Shown: positions 21,130 through 34,599 of the stretch, in pieces | Numbering within the stretch: position 1 is the stretch's first letter | Layout of the letters: every line of letters begins with the position of its first letter | Source of the DNA: Uranotaenia lowii | Taxonomy: Eukaryota > Arthropoda > Insecta > Diptera > Culicidae | Direction of reading: 5' to 3' | Length of the DNA: 64,000 nucleotides | NCBI RefSeq assembly: GCF_029784155.1 | Contig: NC_073691.1 | Coordinates: 24,751,011 to 24,815,010 of the forward strand | Program-made: the position numbers and the translations under genes | The notes under the pieces: model-generated | What the model saw: the letters and a program-made list of their open reading frames with translations, nothing else | The model's database searches: none | What the model was told of the DNA's origin: nothing

Positions 21130-21218
21130 TTAAGTAAGCACAAATTAAGTACTAACTTACACAGGTCTCTTGAACGGACATTGTCCAAAAAAAACAGCAT
21201 CTCAAAAGGATAAACATA
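21130..21218 (+). mobile_element. Fragment of the LOA LINE ORF2 3' region
   Basis: About 89 bp match 46,280-46,364 within LOA ORF2, just before its C-terminal zinc-finger segment. Shared strings include TTACACAGGTCTCTTGA and AGCATCTCAAAAGGATAAAC. A few small insertions break the frame. It is an old fragment, not a gene. Confidence 0.75.
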
Positions 21219-24200
21219 AATAGAAAAGATGCTTTATTATAGTTTAAGAGTTATACTTACAATGTTGTGTGGGAGACACCCTCCTCCATTATATACCCTC
21301 ACTGAAAAGAGGGAGGTGTCCCAAATATTCCAAGAAATATTTCTCTTTCCCAAATATCCTCCAACCTTCCAGTGAGGGTCAGGATTCTCAAATCATTATG
21401 GGAAATTTCCCCGGCTTCGAAAGCCTCCACCTGCCAAGTTTCCCGTAAATCGATTCAGTAGTTCCATAGGGAATAGACAGACAGATAACCAATGCACGAT
21501 CAACCAACCCAAGTAATATTTAAAGTTTTATAGCAGGCTACTCGATAAAGTTTTGGTTTTATATGGGGCTTGAGGAGTCAAATAAAACTATCTATGTTAC
21601 TTGGGAATGCTATGCTAAGCTTTACGATATTTAGATCTGATATTTCTGATTACAGTCCATGCAATTGTTAATGGAAGATATTTTTTTTTATTTGAGGTTT
21701 TAGTAAGTGTCACTCGTTTACCATTTCTAATTAAGAGAAGGTGTTCTTTCCAAGTGAGTTTGACATTAGTTTTCAATAAAATTCACATAAACAGCATCAC
21801 CAAAAACCTTCATAGAAACTTGGGTTAAAATCAAAAAATGACAGATATTTCTTGTCAAAGCGCAGGAATTGTATTATTTTTTATATTGACATGGACTATA
21901 CTAAGTCCTAACGATTTTTTTTTGCCAAGGCGTATTTTAATTGAAATTTGGATATGTACTTGTGATGGTATTTGATCTTTTGATAGACAAAATCTATTTA
22001 GCTCCCAAGTTTGCTATTCTTGAACAAACGTACCTACCCACCACATTTTCCATGTTTTTGGAATTATGAAATTGTATCCTTTTTTCTACTCATCTTTTTT
22101 TCTTCACACTTCCCTCTATCTTTTTTCGCTTTTGTTGTCACTACATATTACACCTTTTTAACCAGCTACACATATCCGTGATGAAAACAATTACCGCGTG
22201 ATATAATCTGTCGAGCATCACCACGCTGCAAACGAAACAACAATTCACAAATCGCTGTTGCTACCGCTAATCGTTTTCGGTGTGCCGGAAGGGAAATCGC
22301 GCATAAATGGCCAACATAAGCCCATAAATTGCAAGAGACTAGCGTTCACCAGCTGGTCTACAGAAGCGCCGCCTATCTATGATTCTTGCACCTACACGAG
22401 TCTGTTCAGAGCTGCCGCGCCGTTATCCGTCTTGAGTCCTACCTTCGTTGCATTGTTGCGGTGTTAACACAAGGAAAAAAACGTGCTTCGCGGTAGTGCA
22501 GCGCGTGGGTGAATAAGGCGTCCGATTTTTTGTTACTTTTTGTTTACCAGTCCCTTAACTTGACATTGGCTAAGCGGCGCGATGTTAGTGAATAGAGACA
22601 GAGAAAGAGTAAAGCAAAAACCAAAACTAGTAAAAGAAAAAAAAAATCACAGCAAAAACATTTCCCGGGCTCGAGCAAATCATTTTCCGAGCCACCGACG
22701 ACGAAATGAAAAGTGTTAATAATATTATGAAAGGGGGATTTTTTTGCTCAGCTTCTGCTTTTGTTTTGACTAGGTGTGGTACCCTATTTTGGTAGAAAAC
22801 GGTAGGTTTAAAGTTCGACCTTAGCCTTTACTGTTTCAGGACGTGATTCGGTTTTGTTTTCTTGTAAGGTAGGAATAAACAAGCTGAACATTCCATCTTT
22901 TGAGACAAAATTTGAGGATCGTTACCCTAACGTTAAGTTTTCCGATCGGAGTAGGCTTATTCAAAGCGCTTTCCTATGCATGCACCCAAAGAAATTGCAT
23001 GCAGCGAATAATTTAACCGAGAAGTGCTTACACAGCCTACTATTTATGATCACATCACATCATAGGAGCTGTTGCTGTTTTTTGTCTCTCTGTTGTGTTT
23101 TGTTGTGTTGTTGATGTTGATGTTAAGGGGTTGCTGCTAGCTGTTGTTGCATGTAGTCGCTTGTGTGGTGCTTCCGTTTTTGTCCATCGCTCGTGTTGTC
23201 GACTCGACGTTGTTGATGGCGTTGCTGTAGCAACAAACTGGTCGCGCCTCACCTCGGCTGCTGTGCTGTGGGAGGCTTAACACTACACAACCAACTATAC
23301 CTACTTTGGATTAGCACGTGGCACTATACCTTTGGATTGTGCTTTGGATTTAATTATTTTCACTTTTGTTGCCTGCCGTTTGGGGTGTTTCGTCTTTTTC
23401 TAGCAGAGTAGCGTACTTGTTGTTGATGTTTTCTTTCGTCGTTGTTTTTTTCCCTTCTCCTTCCCTTTATTTTAAAGTGCGCCCGCTATTCGCTTGTCTA
23501 GGCTAGAGGTTTACATCGCGTTTAGTAGTAACTAGCAGCCAGCACTCTGTAAAGTGGTTAATTAATTAATTGAAATGTTTATGTTTCAGCATCGTGGGGG
23601 GGAGGTGGAAACACTTAGCAGTAAACGGAAAAATTTAGCAAGTTGTTAAGGGTTGAAATGTACCTTAATTTACAGTGATTGCGATGATTGAAATTGGTGT
23701 CGATATTCAAAATTATAGTCTCAAACGGAAAAAAATTCATTTGACATATTGAAGACAAATCAAAGTAGGCACAGTTTTCCCGCTTGTTTGGATAACGTGC
23801 CGCTATTAAGCCTACCCTTTTTCTGATTTTTCTAAATTTAGTTCGAGAATTCAGTTGTGAAAATCAAATTTGGAGCATTTTTCAGATATCTTCAATTCAC
23901 AGATAAAACAAAAAATTTAACGATTTTTTTGGTAGCTGAATTAAAAGGCCGCTGGAAGCTGAATAGAAAGTCATTAAAATTTGTTTCGGAACTTGAAAGT
24001 ATCAATAAGAACTTAAATTTGAGCTGCATAGAACGTACGTCATATCAATGATAGGGCTGAGTAAGCTTTTTTGTACCTGTTTTATGGGACTTTACCCTTA
24101 AGAAGCACCAAAAAGCAAGAAGCAATTCAAAGCAAACTGGCGTTCTTCGGCGTACGAAAAAGTGGATAAGATGACTGAACAAAATCTCGCCAATTTGGAC

Positions 24201-27200
24201 TAGGTCGACCGGAACCTTAACTGAGTATTTTTCCGTCTTTTATACATATAGAACTCCAAAAAGAAAGATACTTTAATTTTTTTTTTAAATGAACAAATAA
24301 TCGATTTACACGCAATCTAGTTTGACCACTTTTTGATTCGAAGGGGACATGTTTCCTTTTGAAAGAAATTTAATTATTTTCGGCAGCTATATCTTTTCAA
24401 CATAATATCTGTTCTATTATATTCTGCATTGCTGATATAAAAGGACTGTATTCGAATAAAATGCAACACTTTCCTTTGTGAACAACATTCGAGCGGATGG
24501 ATGAAAATTGATGAAATTTTCAGTGATACTACCATCTATGTATATTTCAGGCTTTGAACTATCTATTTTTTCTATATCAAGGCTATTTTTTGATGACTTT
24601 CTTCATTTCCTGGAGTTTGACCTTCCAAATAACTGATTTTTTTTTTTATTTTATCGAAGCTATAACAAGTTTAGCAGATTGTGGTCCACCTTCCGCAAGA
24701 AATCAACATTATCCACTTTTTATCACTCCATCACCATTTTCGCTTTATGGCAGGAATCCAAACCAATCAAAATAGAGTATTGACTATAAGAAACCTTTGA
24801 AAGTGTCATGGAAGAAAACGACCGCTTTTGTAGGTATTTTTTGGTATATTTGGCCGTAAATTTTGCCTGAGGCTCTGGCTGGTTATGAGAGCACGCGTTG
24901 TTTTTTCGTCACGTTCGTGAAAATTTTTCGAAATGATTAATTTTCATGCGGTTTTACTTCCGAAACATTATAATTCATATACCTAAAAATGTGTTAAGTG
25001 AATTTAGTGTTGATACACAAGCTTTTGCCGGAAAGGATGGAAAAACAGTTTTTCAAAGAACCAGAACATGGGGATCTACTAGAATTATTTTCTATTTTTT
25101 TCCTCGCGTTCTTCTCCGGAACATTCAGGGGAGGCTTTTCAATGAAAAATTTCTGACAGGAGATCCGCCAGTCACCCGCTAGAAAGTTCGTAACGATTTC
25201 CTTCACGAAAATTTTAAAAATTTCACCACACTAACGGGTGTACCATTTTGCGCACGATTTTACCACTGTATTTTGTTTATTTCTTTTTTTTTAACGAATT
25301 GCTACAGATATGTCATTAATAAAAACGGAAATATGTAAGCCCGGTCCTCTTGAAGGCTAATAAAGTTATACTGCCTTTCTAGGGGACAGATGTAAAAAAG
25401 CGGTATTTTGTGCACTGATTTGGAAAATCTCTTTCAAAAATTTAATGTTTCATAAACTATCAATTTCCCTACGGTTTCAAGAATTCACTTTGAAAAAGCA
25501 CGGGAGTTAAAATGCAAGAGCAGCATCTGTTTCATCCAAGGTCCTTGAAAAATGTGCCAAATGAGTCCAGGAGGGTTGTTGATTCATTGGAAAACTCGTT
25601 GATTTTCAAAAAGAAAACAGAATTTATTGGCAAAATCTTTGGTAAGCCGCCTGTTTTGGACTTTAAAAGTTCATTCGGAGATCGGAAAGTGAACTTTGAA
25701 TGTTACTTTATAAATCAAAATTTCACCAGAATAAACAGGGTTATCGGAATGCTTTTATCGGACTATAATATCTATGCATATTTTTGAAGTATTTGAGACA
25801 TTGTTTTTATTTTATAAAATGTATTGAAAAAAATAAAACAAAAGCAAATGTACAGTGATTCTAGATTCTAATCGTTCAGCAATCTAGCAGAGAATTTCAA
25901 TAAAGATCTTGATGAAAAAGGCTACATTTACAATTCAATCAAATTGCTGTAGTTTTTTCCGGGATTTTCATCTTCGCAGATGATTCATCTGTTCCCCAAC
26001 ACTTAATTCCATAAAACTTGAATCTTATAAAACTATTTATGAAAAATATTTTTTTGCTTCAAATTTTCTTAACATTTCATATCGTCACAAACTGCTCAAG
26101 TTAATTAATCGTGTACATATTTGACAGTTTAATGTGAATGTTGAATTTTTTTCTCAAAACTCCAAACGAACCACATTTTTTTAAACGATCGTCAGCACGT
26201 GGATCACAAGCCTTCGAATGACCCTCGAAGATGACATCAGCAGCAGATGTTCCGCGATCCGTTGACTTTTCACCCTCTGCGCGTAAAGAGGATCCTTTAG
26301 AATATCAATGGAAAAAATCTACCCAGGAAGGATCCCTAGAAGAAGATGGGGTACCAACGAATGAACGTTCCATAAAAGTAAGTTGGGTAACTGTTATTTA
26401 AAAAGAAGGCGCAATTTCTTCTTTTTTCTGGTCCCGATCCTGGCGATCCTGAATCGAGGTTTGTTGAACTCCATCCACCCCATGATGGAACTTTCTCCCG
26501 GATGAGTGAGCAGCAATAAGGTAGGATAAAAAACGAACCGCTACCAGAGGGTGTCTGTAATTAATGTCTGTCTACCTTCAGCAGCACCGATCAACTCCGG
26601 GAGATAAACGTATGTCCTGCCAGTCAGTTAGCTTTCCAGCCAGGAGCTCAGCTGATGCTCCTCAAGCCTTCTTAGGCGTAGCTAGATTGATCCTCGGATC
26701 GGAACGAACGCAAACGCCTAGCAGATGACTGATCGGTCTACTTCCTTCCTACGCCCAAGTTGAGTTTTAGTTCCGTTTTTTCGTTCTTTAATTCGATTGC
26801 TTGTGTCCGGAATCCTCGACCGCCTGATGTTCTGACGGGCTGGACAAGTGTTGAGATGTTCCATTTCCGACGGGACGCGGCTATTTTCTCAATCGAAGAT
26901 AGGAAGCACGAGAGAACGTGGCGCGCGAATGAGGACCTTCTTTTGGGCTGCCAGGTGTTGCTGAGAGGTCTTTCTTTTTTTTTTTTTTGAGCGTCCGTTC
27001 GTTTTGGACGGTTCAAAAGGCGATAAAAAGCTAGTCATAAATCCTCACTGGCAGTATCTCACGTTGACTCAAGGACTCTTATTCGCTGCTGACGTAACGA
27101 TGAAAGGGTAAACTTTTCGTTTCAGACTCTTAATGGGATGCTGCTGTCAGGGATAGATGCGCAAGACTCTCAACTTCACAACATCAATTATCGTCTTTAG

Positions 27201-28317
27201 CGAGATAGAGCAAAACCGGTCCTGTTAAGATGAGCGGAACCGAGGAAAGGTCCAGACAGATAAACAGACAGACAGCAGCCGATCCCAAATAAAGAGAGGC
27301 GAAAAAAAAGCCAACAGTTGAATAAGAAGGGAGCCAGCCGAAAAAAAGCTACCAAATTAATGATGATAGTGCAACAAATAGCCACGTTTTAGGGGCATCT
27401 CGATTTCGAAGGACGAAAAGGACGACCAGGGAAAAGGTGGTGTCCTTTTACAGCTTTCGGTCCCGCGAAAGAAACCCTTCAATTGCCCTCTTCTGACCCA
27501 AGAATAAGCTTATTCGTTACAACTTTCCTCAACGGTCCATTCACTCGACGATTCCAAGGACGACTCTAGGTGGTGGCTCTCCCGATTCCGAATGCCTCGG
27601 TCACAACTGGAGGAAAGACGCTGATGGGACAGCTGATGATGGTCGTTTGTTTTATTATTATAATTTAGAGGTCCAAGAGTTGTTGTGCTGTCGTTGTTGT
27701 TGCTGGTCGGGGATTATGGCCCTGCATCCTTGAAGGTCCTCCCTGGTCTAGGAAGCGACCATGCAATGTTCCGAATGGATGGCGTAAGGTTTCGGGAAAA
27801 GGGTTTCACCTTACCTTTTTCCGTTTTTTGTTGCTGTTAACCGCTGTTTGTGATGCTGGACCACGGAATGCGTGAGAAAGTCGAAATTCTATCCTGAGCT
27901 AGGACTCGACTCAGCGGGATTCTGTCGGAAGGTCCAGGATATTAAATGTCCAGGTTAAATGAGGAATACTCTAAGTTGTGAAATTCTTAAATAGAAATTT
28001 CTGGTATGATTTTTGAAAAATAAACATTGTGGAGTTTTTCGAAACTTCTATCGTTTGGATTAAAAGTTACACGAGGTATAAAATTTCAGATTTTGACCAA
28101 ACACGTGAGTTCCATATAAATTCCATCGAATTTTTGCATACGAAAATTGAATTTTCTGTTCAAGTTTTTCTTCTTATGCGCAAATATTATTCTCAATTCC
28201 GAAAAAGAATTTCCAATAACAAAATTTCTGTAATTGTCGATGTTCAAAACTGGAAACTCAATTCAAATAAATCAATGTCAACAATTAAATGACCAGAACG
28301 AAAAAAAATCACAACAA
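21219..28317. other. Long non-coding stretch, no gene recognised
   Basis: A 10-bp inverted pair ACCCTCACTG (21,295) and CAGTGAGGGT (21,370) could form a hairpin. Around 22,150-23,550 there are GTTGTT-rich and GC-richer stretches like those near insect promoters or 5' exons, but no coding exon can be supported. From 26,150 to 27,950 the composition is again mixed. No open frame here shows a domain. Confidence 0.35.
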
Positions 28318-28937
28318 AGTGACAAAAATGATAAAAATGACAGAAAATGACAAAAATGACAAAAATGACAAAAATGACAAAAATGACAAAAATGACAAAA
28401 ATGACAAAAATGACAAAAATGACAAAAATGACAAAAATGACAAAAATGACAAAAATGACAAAAATGACAAAAATGACAAAAATGACAAAAATGACAAAAA
28501 TGACAAAAATGACAAAAATGACAAAAATGACAAAAATGACAAAAATGACAAAAATGACAAAAATGACAAAAATGACAAAAATGACAAAAATGACAAAAAT
28601 GACAAAAATGACAAAAATGACAAAAATGACAAAAATGACAAAAATGACAAAAATGACAAAAATGACAAAAATGACAAAAATGACAAAAATGACAAAAATG
28701 ACAAAAATGACAAAAATGACAAAATTGACAAAAATGACAAAACTGACAAAAATGGCAAAAATGACAAAAATTACAAAAATTACAAAAATTACAAAAATGA
28801 CAAAAATGACAAAAATGACAAAAATGACAAAAATGACAAAAATGACAAAAATGACAAAAATGACAAAAATGACAAAAATGACAAAAATGACAAAAATGAC
28901 AAAAATGACAAAAATGACAAAAATGATAAAAATGAAA
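28318..28937. repeat. Nine-base minisatellite (ACAAAAATG)n, reverse of the 9.3-kb array
   Basis: About 620 bp of very homogeneous ACAAAAATG units, the reverse complement of the unit at 9,285-10,640. Variants cluster at 28,722-28,795 (ACAAAATTG, ACTG, GGCAAAAATG, TTACAAAAA), splitting the array into a long left and a shorter right block. Frames TKMTKM, DKNDKN and VIFVIF are artefacts of the stop-free unit. Confidence 0.95.
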
Positions 28938-30415
28938 AACAGAAGTAAAACTATCCGATCAATTAATAAATGCATCTTGATTGAAACCCTGCCTCGAAAA
29001 TGGTCTTATCGGAAATGGAAACTGCGTGGTTCCATGTCGAGTCAATTATTCATCATCGTTCAGACATTTGAAGAATTCGAAGAGAGTAAATCATAGATCA
29101 CATATCAGGCGAACAATTTCGGTTCGATTTTGTAGTCGGGAGAAAAAAAAAATGTGAATAAACACAATAAAATTGGTTTATGTCTCTTAAGTTGATTTCG
29201 ATAGACCAACAAAGAATCTTTTTGGTATGCCCTTCCAGAATTTGATACGGTTATGCTGTGTTTAGTGGAAGAAAAGATAAATATTTTCAAAATAGGTAAC
29301 AACATGTAGGAAGTGCTCTCTACCCTCAGGAACGAGAAGACACGCTGTTTAGATAAGAAAAACCATCGGGATCGGAGACATCTTAGGAAAGAAGGTACGA
29401 GAGCAAAATCGGAAAGATTTGCCCTGTTTCTCGTTTCGGTGTTCCCACTTTTCTCGGTAAGTGCCCGGCCAAGATTATCGGACACAAAAATGGTAAACAA
29501 ACAACCGAAAAATCAATAATGTCTTCGATTTATGTCTCGCATTTGGACCCAAATGAGAGATAACGGAGGGACCGTACTTCCTCTTCAAAAGACGAGATAG
29601 GTCATTGGAAAGACCGTATCATTTCTATTTTATTAGAATCTGGACTCTGTTTCGATATCCTTAAAACAGTAGCAAAGGTCACTTCCTGTAAAGACAATTA
29701 TTTAGGAAGAGCACATTTCCGGTTTGATACAAACGTTGAAAAAATTTGAATAATTTCCAAACTCAAAGCAAGCCAGGAAAAATGAAATTTTCGCCCTTCA
29801 TTCCTGTGGCAGATCAGGAAGCCACGTAAAATATAGACTCCTATATACGCAAAGGGAAACGCGCCTATATACAACTCCAGTATCCATGGAAACCCCACCG
29901 AAACCCCCAGAAAGCTTTTGCGGCACTCTTGGATCGGGCGCTTCCCTCCCTTCTGAGCCGGATGAAAATGAAAACGAAAATGGAGAGCAACAACACTAAA
30001 ATCACCGAGGAAAATCTTTGTATGGTGGGCGGCTTTCTATCTCTATGTAGGACGTTATATCCGGGCATGATTCTTGGAAAATTTTCGACCCTCGTCGTTA
30101 TTTCCACCTGCAACCGGGGAAAAATTGCCACAAACAAAGGAGGGCAGACGGCAGAAACTATATTTTTCGGATAATTTTTCTTCCAACTTCTAACCCCTCC
30201 TACCCGAGAGATAGCAGATAGGATTTGCGAATCCGGGGAAGAAAACCGGAAAGAAGAAAACGCTCCAAATGAGGATGTTGCACGCGATTTCATCGTTTGG
30301 GAAGTAAGGATTCAAAATGGCGATTTTGAGATTTCTAGTGGAAAAATATTAGCAAAATTCGAAAGACTAAGGAAAATTAAATAAAATATTACACACGAAT
30401 TTAAGATTATTGAAT
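28938..30415. other. Non-coding, no gene recognised
   Basis: Short frames on both strands, none with a domain or splice support. Confidence 0.35.
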
Positions 30416-31124
30416 TCAGATTTCAGATTTCAGATTTCAGATTCAGATTTAGATTTCAGATTCAGATTTAGATTTCAGATTCAGATTTCAGATTCAGATT
30501 TCAGATTCAGATTTCAGATTCAGATTTCAGATTCAGATTTCAGATTCAGATTTCAGATTCAGATTTCAGATTCAGATTTCAGATTCAGATTTCAGATTCA
30601 GATTTCAGATTCAGATTTCAGATTCAGATTTCAGATTCAGATTTCAGATTCAGATTTCAGATTCAGATTTCAGATTCAGATTTCAGATTCAGATTTCAGA
30701 TTCAGATTTCAGATTCAGATTTCAGATTCAGATTTCAGATTCAGATTTCAGATTCAGATTTCAGATTCAGATTTCAGATTCAGATTTCAGATTCAGATTT
30801 CAGATTCAGATTTCAGATTCAGATTTCAGATTAAGATTTCAGATTCAGATTTCAGATTCAGATTTCAGATTCAGATTTCAGATTCAGATTTCAGATTCAG
30901 ATTTCAGATTCAGATTTCAGATTCAGATTTCAGATTCAGATTTCAGATTCAGATTTCAGATTCAGATTTCAGATTCAGATTTCAGATTCAGATTTCAGAT
31001 TCAGATTTCAGATTCAGATTTCAGATTCAGATTTCAGATTCAGATTTCAGATTCAGATTTCAGATTCAGATTTCAGATTCAGATTTCAGATTCAGATTTC
31101 AGATTCAGATTTCGGATTCAGATT
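30416..31124. repeat. Thirteen-base minisatellite (CAGATTCAGATTT)n
   Basis: About 54 nearly identical 13-bp units. The left edge has irregular CAGATTTCAGATTT spacing, and single variants occur at about 30,833 (TTAAGATTT) and 31,112 (TTCGGATTC). Since 13 is not a multiple of three, all frames are traversed and stay open, giving a DSDFRFRFQIQIS peptide repeat that is not a gene. Confidence 0.95.
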
Positions 31125-32880
31125 GGGGAACGTGTACTATCGATAAGTCACATGGTTTATTCTTTTATGACAGATCAGTAAAGAAACCGGAAATTAGTAC
31201 AAAAAATCCAAGCATCTAGCGAGCTTTGAAAATCGATGAATCACTAGAGTTTCCCTTTATCCGACTGAGGGAGGATTCTACTTCTCGAAGAGGAAATATC
31301 ACAAAACCATGCGATTGCTATGGCTTCTCCGAACGAACCCAACGCATACTAAGGTTTTTTTTTATCTACTTCTGTCTCTCAACTTTAGTTCACCTGGCCT
31401 CCTACGCACAAACATTCAGACCAGGACATAGGTTGTGGGAGATGATAATACACAAATGGCTTTTTTCCATGCCGTGGTGCTTTATTTATTTTTACTTCTC
31501 TTCGAAGGGGGCTGCCTGCTGCAAACAGGAAAGCACTTGGAGCGGATCACGTGTGCCATGAATTTTCCCTTGGCGAAATCCCGCCGAAGAAAACAGGGGA
31601 AAAGTGTATCTACGTGTCAGCAGCCAAACTCAGTTCTTTAATTTGTCGGAAGGTGATTCGAGGGGGTAAAAGTGGATGGTGGGTGGCAAATCACCCTCTC
31701 TCGTCATCCGATTTCCGGCCTGTATGGTATTTTATCAGTCCGGACCAGAAAAAAAAAGAATGAGGAAAAAACATACCGGACATCCACCACGGAGCAGACG
31801 GCTAAAACCTGAGGAGAGCATATGCTTTTTTTATGCTTCGCTGTGCCTTTTCACCCTCTCACTAATTTCGTCATTCTTCGCATACTGTATGGGCGACCAA
31901 ACATTCTTTTTTTCATGCTTTTCGTGAGGAATTTGCGTGTAATTTCCTCTTGTTCCGTTCGATTTGCCAGGCATAGAGCCTGTGTTGTTGGGTGATGATT
32001 AGTGCGAAGGCAAGGAGATGGACGAATTTGACTTGCTGAGGCAACGAGCGACCAACGAAGGTAAATGAGGAAAAAACGAAGGAGCAGAAAGGAAACACTT
32101 CCACCCCGAAAAACAATCACATGATACCTATGGTAACAACTGAACGCTCGAACTTTCATCAGACAGATAGGGGTGGCAACGTTTCGGGGGAGTCATTGTC
32201 CAGTGGGTTTTGGTGGCTGGTTGATCGTGTGCTAGCGCTAGCAGACATACTGCGATCGACGGAGTCGAGAGGACCTGAGATCGGAACGGATACAACCTCT
32301 TACGTGTACGATAGGTCCTCCGCTTCTGGGTTGGGATAGGGTTGCCTGGAGCATTTAAAACAAATTTGATTGTTTTAAAGGGAGAGTATCCCACATCCCA
32401 AGTAACCAAAAGCTACAAACGACTCAAGCAGTAGTATTCAAAGTTCAAATTTGGCTGATTTAAAGGTACTTGAGAGAATTTGAAAAAAAAATCTCTCATT
32501 TGACAAATTCTGAACTTTGTACGACCTTCAAAAGTTCAAAATATGCGGTTTCGCAACACTTGTTTGCTATTTTAAATTATAACTCAAAGTTAATTTAACT
32601 TATTCCATCGGTTCGTTCTACAACCCGGTCACCAGAAGGCCACTTAGGAGATGTGATTCGAAAACCTAGAGCGAAGTGGCGAAATCTACAATCGGGCGAG
32701 AGACCTTTGAACGAAGAACAGGGGGGGCAATGATCTGGGATGGTTCAAGGCCGGTCCTGACGAAATTACCAGGCATTTTATTAGCGTTCGCGAAAAGATC
32801 ACTACGCTGATAAAACGCATTTGAAAAGTCAAGTGTTGAACTGAGAATTGAATTGTGGGGATATTATCCGTTTATAAGGT
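31125..32880. other. Non-coding, no gene recognised
   Basis: Mixed composition. Overlapping short frames on both strands from 31,226 to 32,400 have no domain. Confidence 0.35.
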
Positions 32881-33410
32881 CCATTAATTTGAGAACCAGG
32901 AAACACCCCCCTAAACTGGATTAAACCTAATAACGGGAAACCAGCCTAGCGCGTATCTTCTGAACAACAAATAACTATCAACCATTTCGTTGTTTCCCAA
33001 AACTAGCATCCTCTAAATCGTTTCTGAACATCAACAGGATCCCGTAGTTCCCAGTTGAGATTTTAACTTAACTCAATCCGAGAGAATCTTGCGCGACGCC
33101 CTACGACGTCGGCTGATGACCGCTACAACTTCGGTTTGACCTACACTGGTCCAGTAGCCGATTCAGCACCAAAGATGTTTCTTTATTATTAGTCGGTCAC
33201 CCAGGTGGTAAAACCTTTTTACGGATTGCATTCCAAGGCACGGCAAGCCACCGCGTCACCCCAGTATGCTACTCTGATACAACTTTAGACAGTATTTACT
33301 CCTACGCCATAAAGTCCACCTGTTGCCTCTGGCCATAATTCGGAACTCGGACCTTCAACGAAGGCTGTACCCGTGATGGGAGACAAAGTCCTCGCTTCTG
33401 CTCTCATCGA

Positions 33411-33420
33411 CTTACTCGGT
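33411..33420. repeat. SINE target-site duplication, left copy
   Basis: CTTACTCGGT (plus a shared T) recurs at 33,618-33,628 directly after the A-run of the SINE. Confidence 0.8.
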
Positions 33421-33421
33421 T

Positions 33422-33617
33422 GGCTTGTGATATAGCTCAGTTGGCAAGTCTGTTGTCTCCTGAGCCGATGTCCACGAGTTCGAGCCCAAGAGTAAACATC
33501 GAACACAGTTGTACCGGATAGTTTTTCAACAACGATCCGCCAACTGCAACGTTGATAAAGTCGCGAATGCCATAAAGATGGTAAAACGACTATAATCGAA
33601 ACAAAAAAAAAAAAAGG
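33422..33617 (+). mobile_element. Complete tRNA-derived SINE
   Basis: About 196 bp. The A-box-like TAGCTCAGTTGG is at 33,433-33,444 and the B-box GAGTTCGAGCC at 33,476-33,486. The body has GTTGTACCGGATAG and AAGTCGCGAATGCC, and the tail is an A-run after AATCGAAAC. An 11-bp target duplication brackets it. It is the reference copy for the split SINE at 4,126/8,331 and the fragment at 8,844. It needs a partner LINE for mobility; none with a matching 3' end was seen here. Confidence 0.88.
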
Positions 33618-34599
33618 CTTACTCGGTTTCAAGTCAAAACTCCAGCCTACATACCCTGCCTCTTGTTACGATTCAAAACTAAGGACCTCTCCTCTGACTA
33701 CTTGAGGTCCGGCCTATACTCGTAGCAAGAGGCTCGCTTGGTTACCACGACTATCAGCGCTCCGCCTCTGTTGGAGACCACTGCTTGCTAGAGGCCAATG
33801 ACCTCTCCTCTAACGACTTGAGGTCTAGGTTACGCTTAGATTGGTTCGAGGCCCTCTCCTCTTTGCCCGCCCGTGTGCCGACACCTCCGGAGCATTACGA
33901 AACTACTGGGATGATTCCCGGCGAAGACGTCATCCTCACCGACTCGAGTGACTCACCTGCCGACGACGTGAAGTCACTCTATCCGCGAGTATTTCACGGC
34001 GTGAATACTCTTATTCCTACGAGTTCGACTGCGGAGAAGGTATTAAAGTCCTATCCCCGCAGCTTTCGTCGTAGGGAGCGCGTTTACGACGTACCTAGCA
34101 GCTCGGCATACGCAGAAGGTAAAGTTTTATCTTTGTATGCTTTACAAAGCGCCGAAAGGGCATTCTACTCTGACCGTGGTCCGGTCTTCCCGCTTCCTTT
34201 GACAGGAAACTTTGGGGCTGCCAACCCTAGACTTTTTGCCCGCTGTGCGCCGATCGAGAGCAGCTTTCCTAGACTCGCGCTTGTCACAACACACAGATGA
34301 ATCCCGACGGTGTGGCCAAGTACACCCAGCCAGAAGCAGTTGACCTCCAGGCCGACCTCACCGAACCCAAGCTTGAATCCGAAGGAGGAAGAAGGAGTTA
34401 ACAGTTTAAGGAAGTGGTGGGTGAAAACTGCAACTCTGAATAAAGGTACCAATTGCTAAGCCTGGGAGTTTTAGCTTAGTCTTCCCGAACTTTCCTGCAA
34501 CATAGTATTTGAGTGGTAAGCATTCCGACCTTAGGGATATTTAGGGGTTCTCTGGACTTCCACACGATTGGCTAACAAATGTAAGTTTTTTGCGAGGTT

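Larger units (their letters stand above)
32881..34560. other. Unclassified zone, possibly part of an unidentified mobile element
   Basis: The composition is more balanced than in the surroundings. GACCTCTCCTCT followed by GACTTGAGGTC-like text occurs twice (about 33,683 and 33,800). A 171-codon open frame at 33,785-34,300 (plus) lacks recognisable motifs. AATAAAGG at 34,440 could be a poly(A) signal. A SINE has inserted at 33,422. It may be the untranslated or degenerate part of a retroelement, but no RT, integrase or matching terminal repeats were found. Confidence 0.35.

Noticed and set aside
28289..29096. Open frames of DKN, TKM and VIF repeats up to 249 codons
   Set aside because: Same reason: an artefact of the reverse-orientation nine-mer array.
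9285..31124. CRISPR array
   Set aside because: The repeats are short tandem units without spacers, in a eukaryotic setting.
30410..31219. 269-codon frame with a 13-residue repeat
   Set aside because: Produced by the 13-bp minisatellite.
33785..34300. 171-codon frame as a possible gene
   Set aside because: No recognisable motif, no splice or promoter evidence; kept only as part of the unclassified zone.
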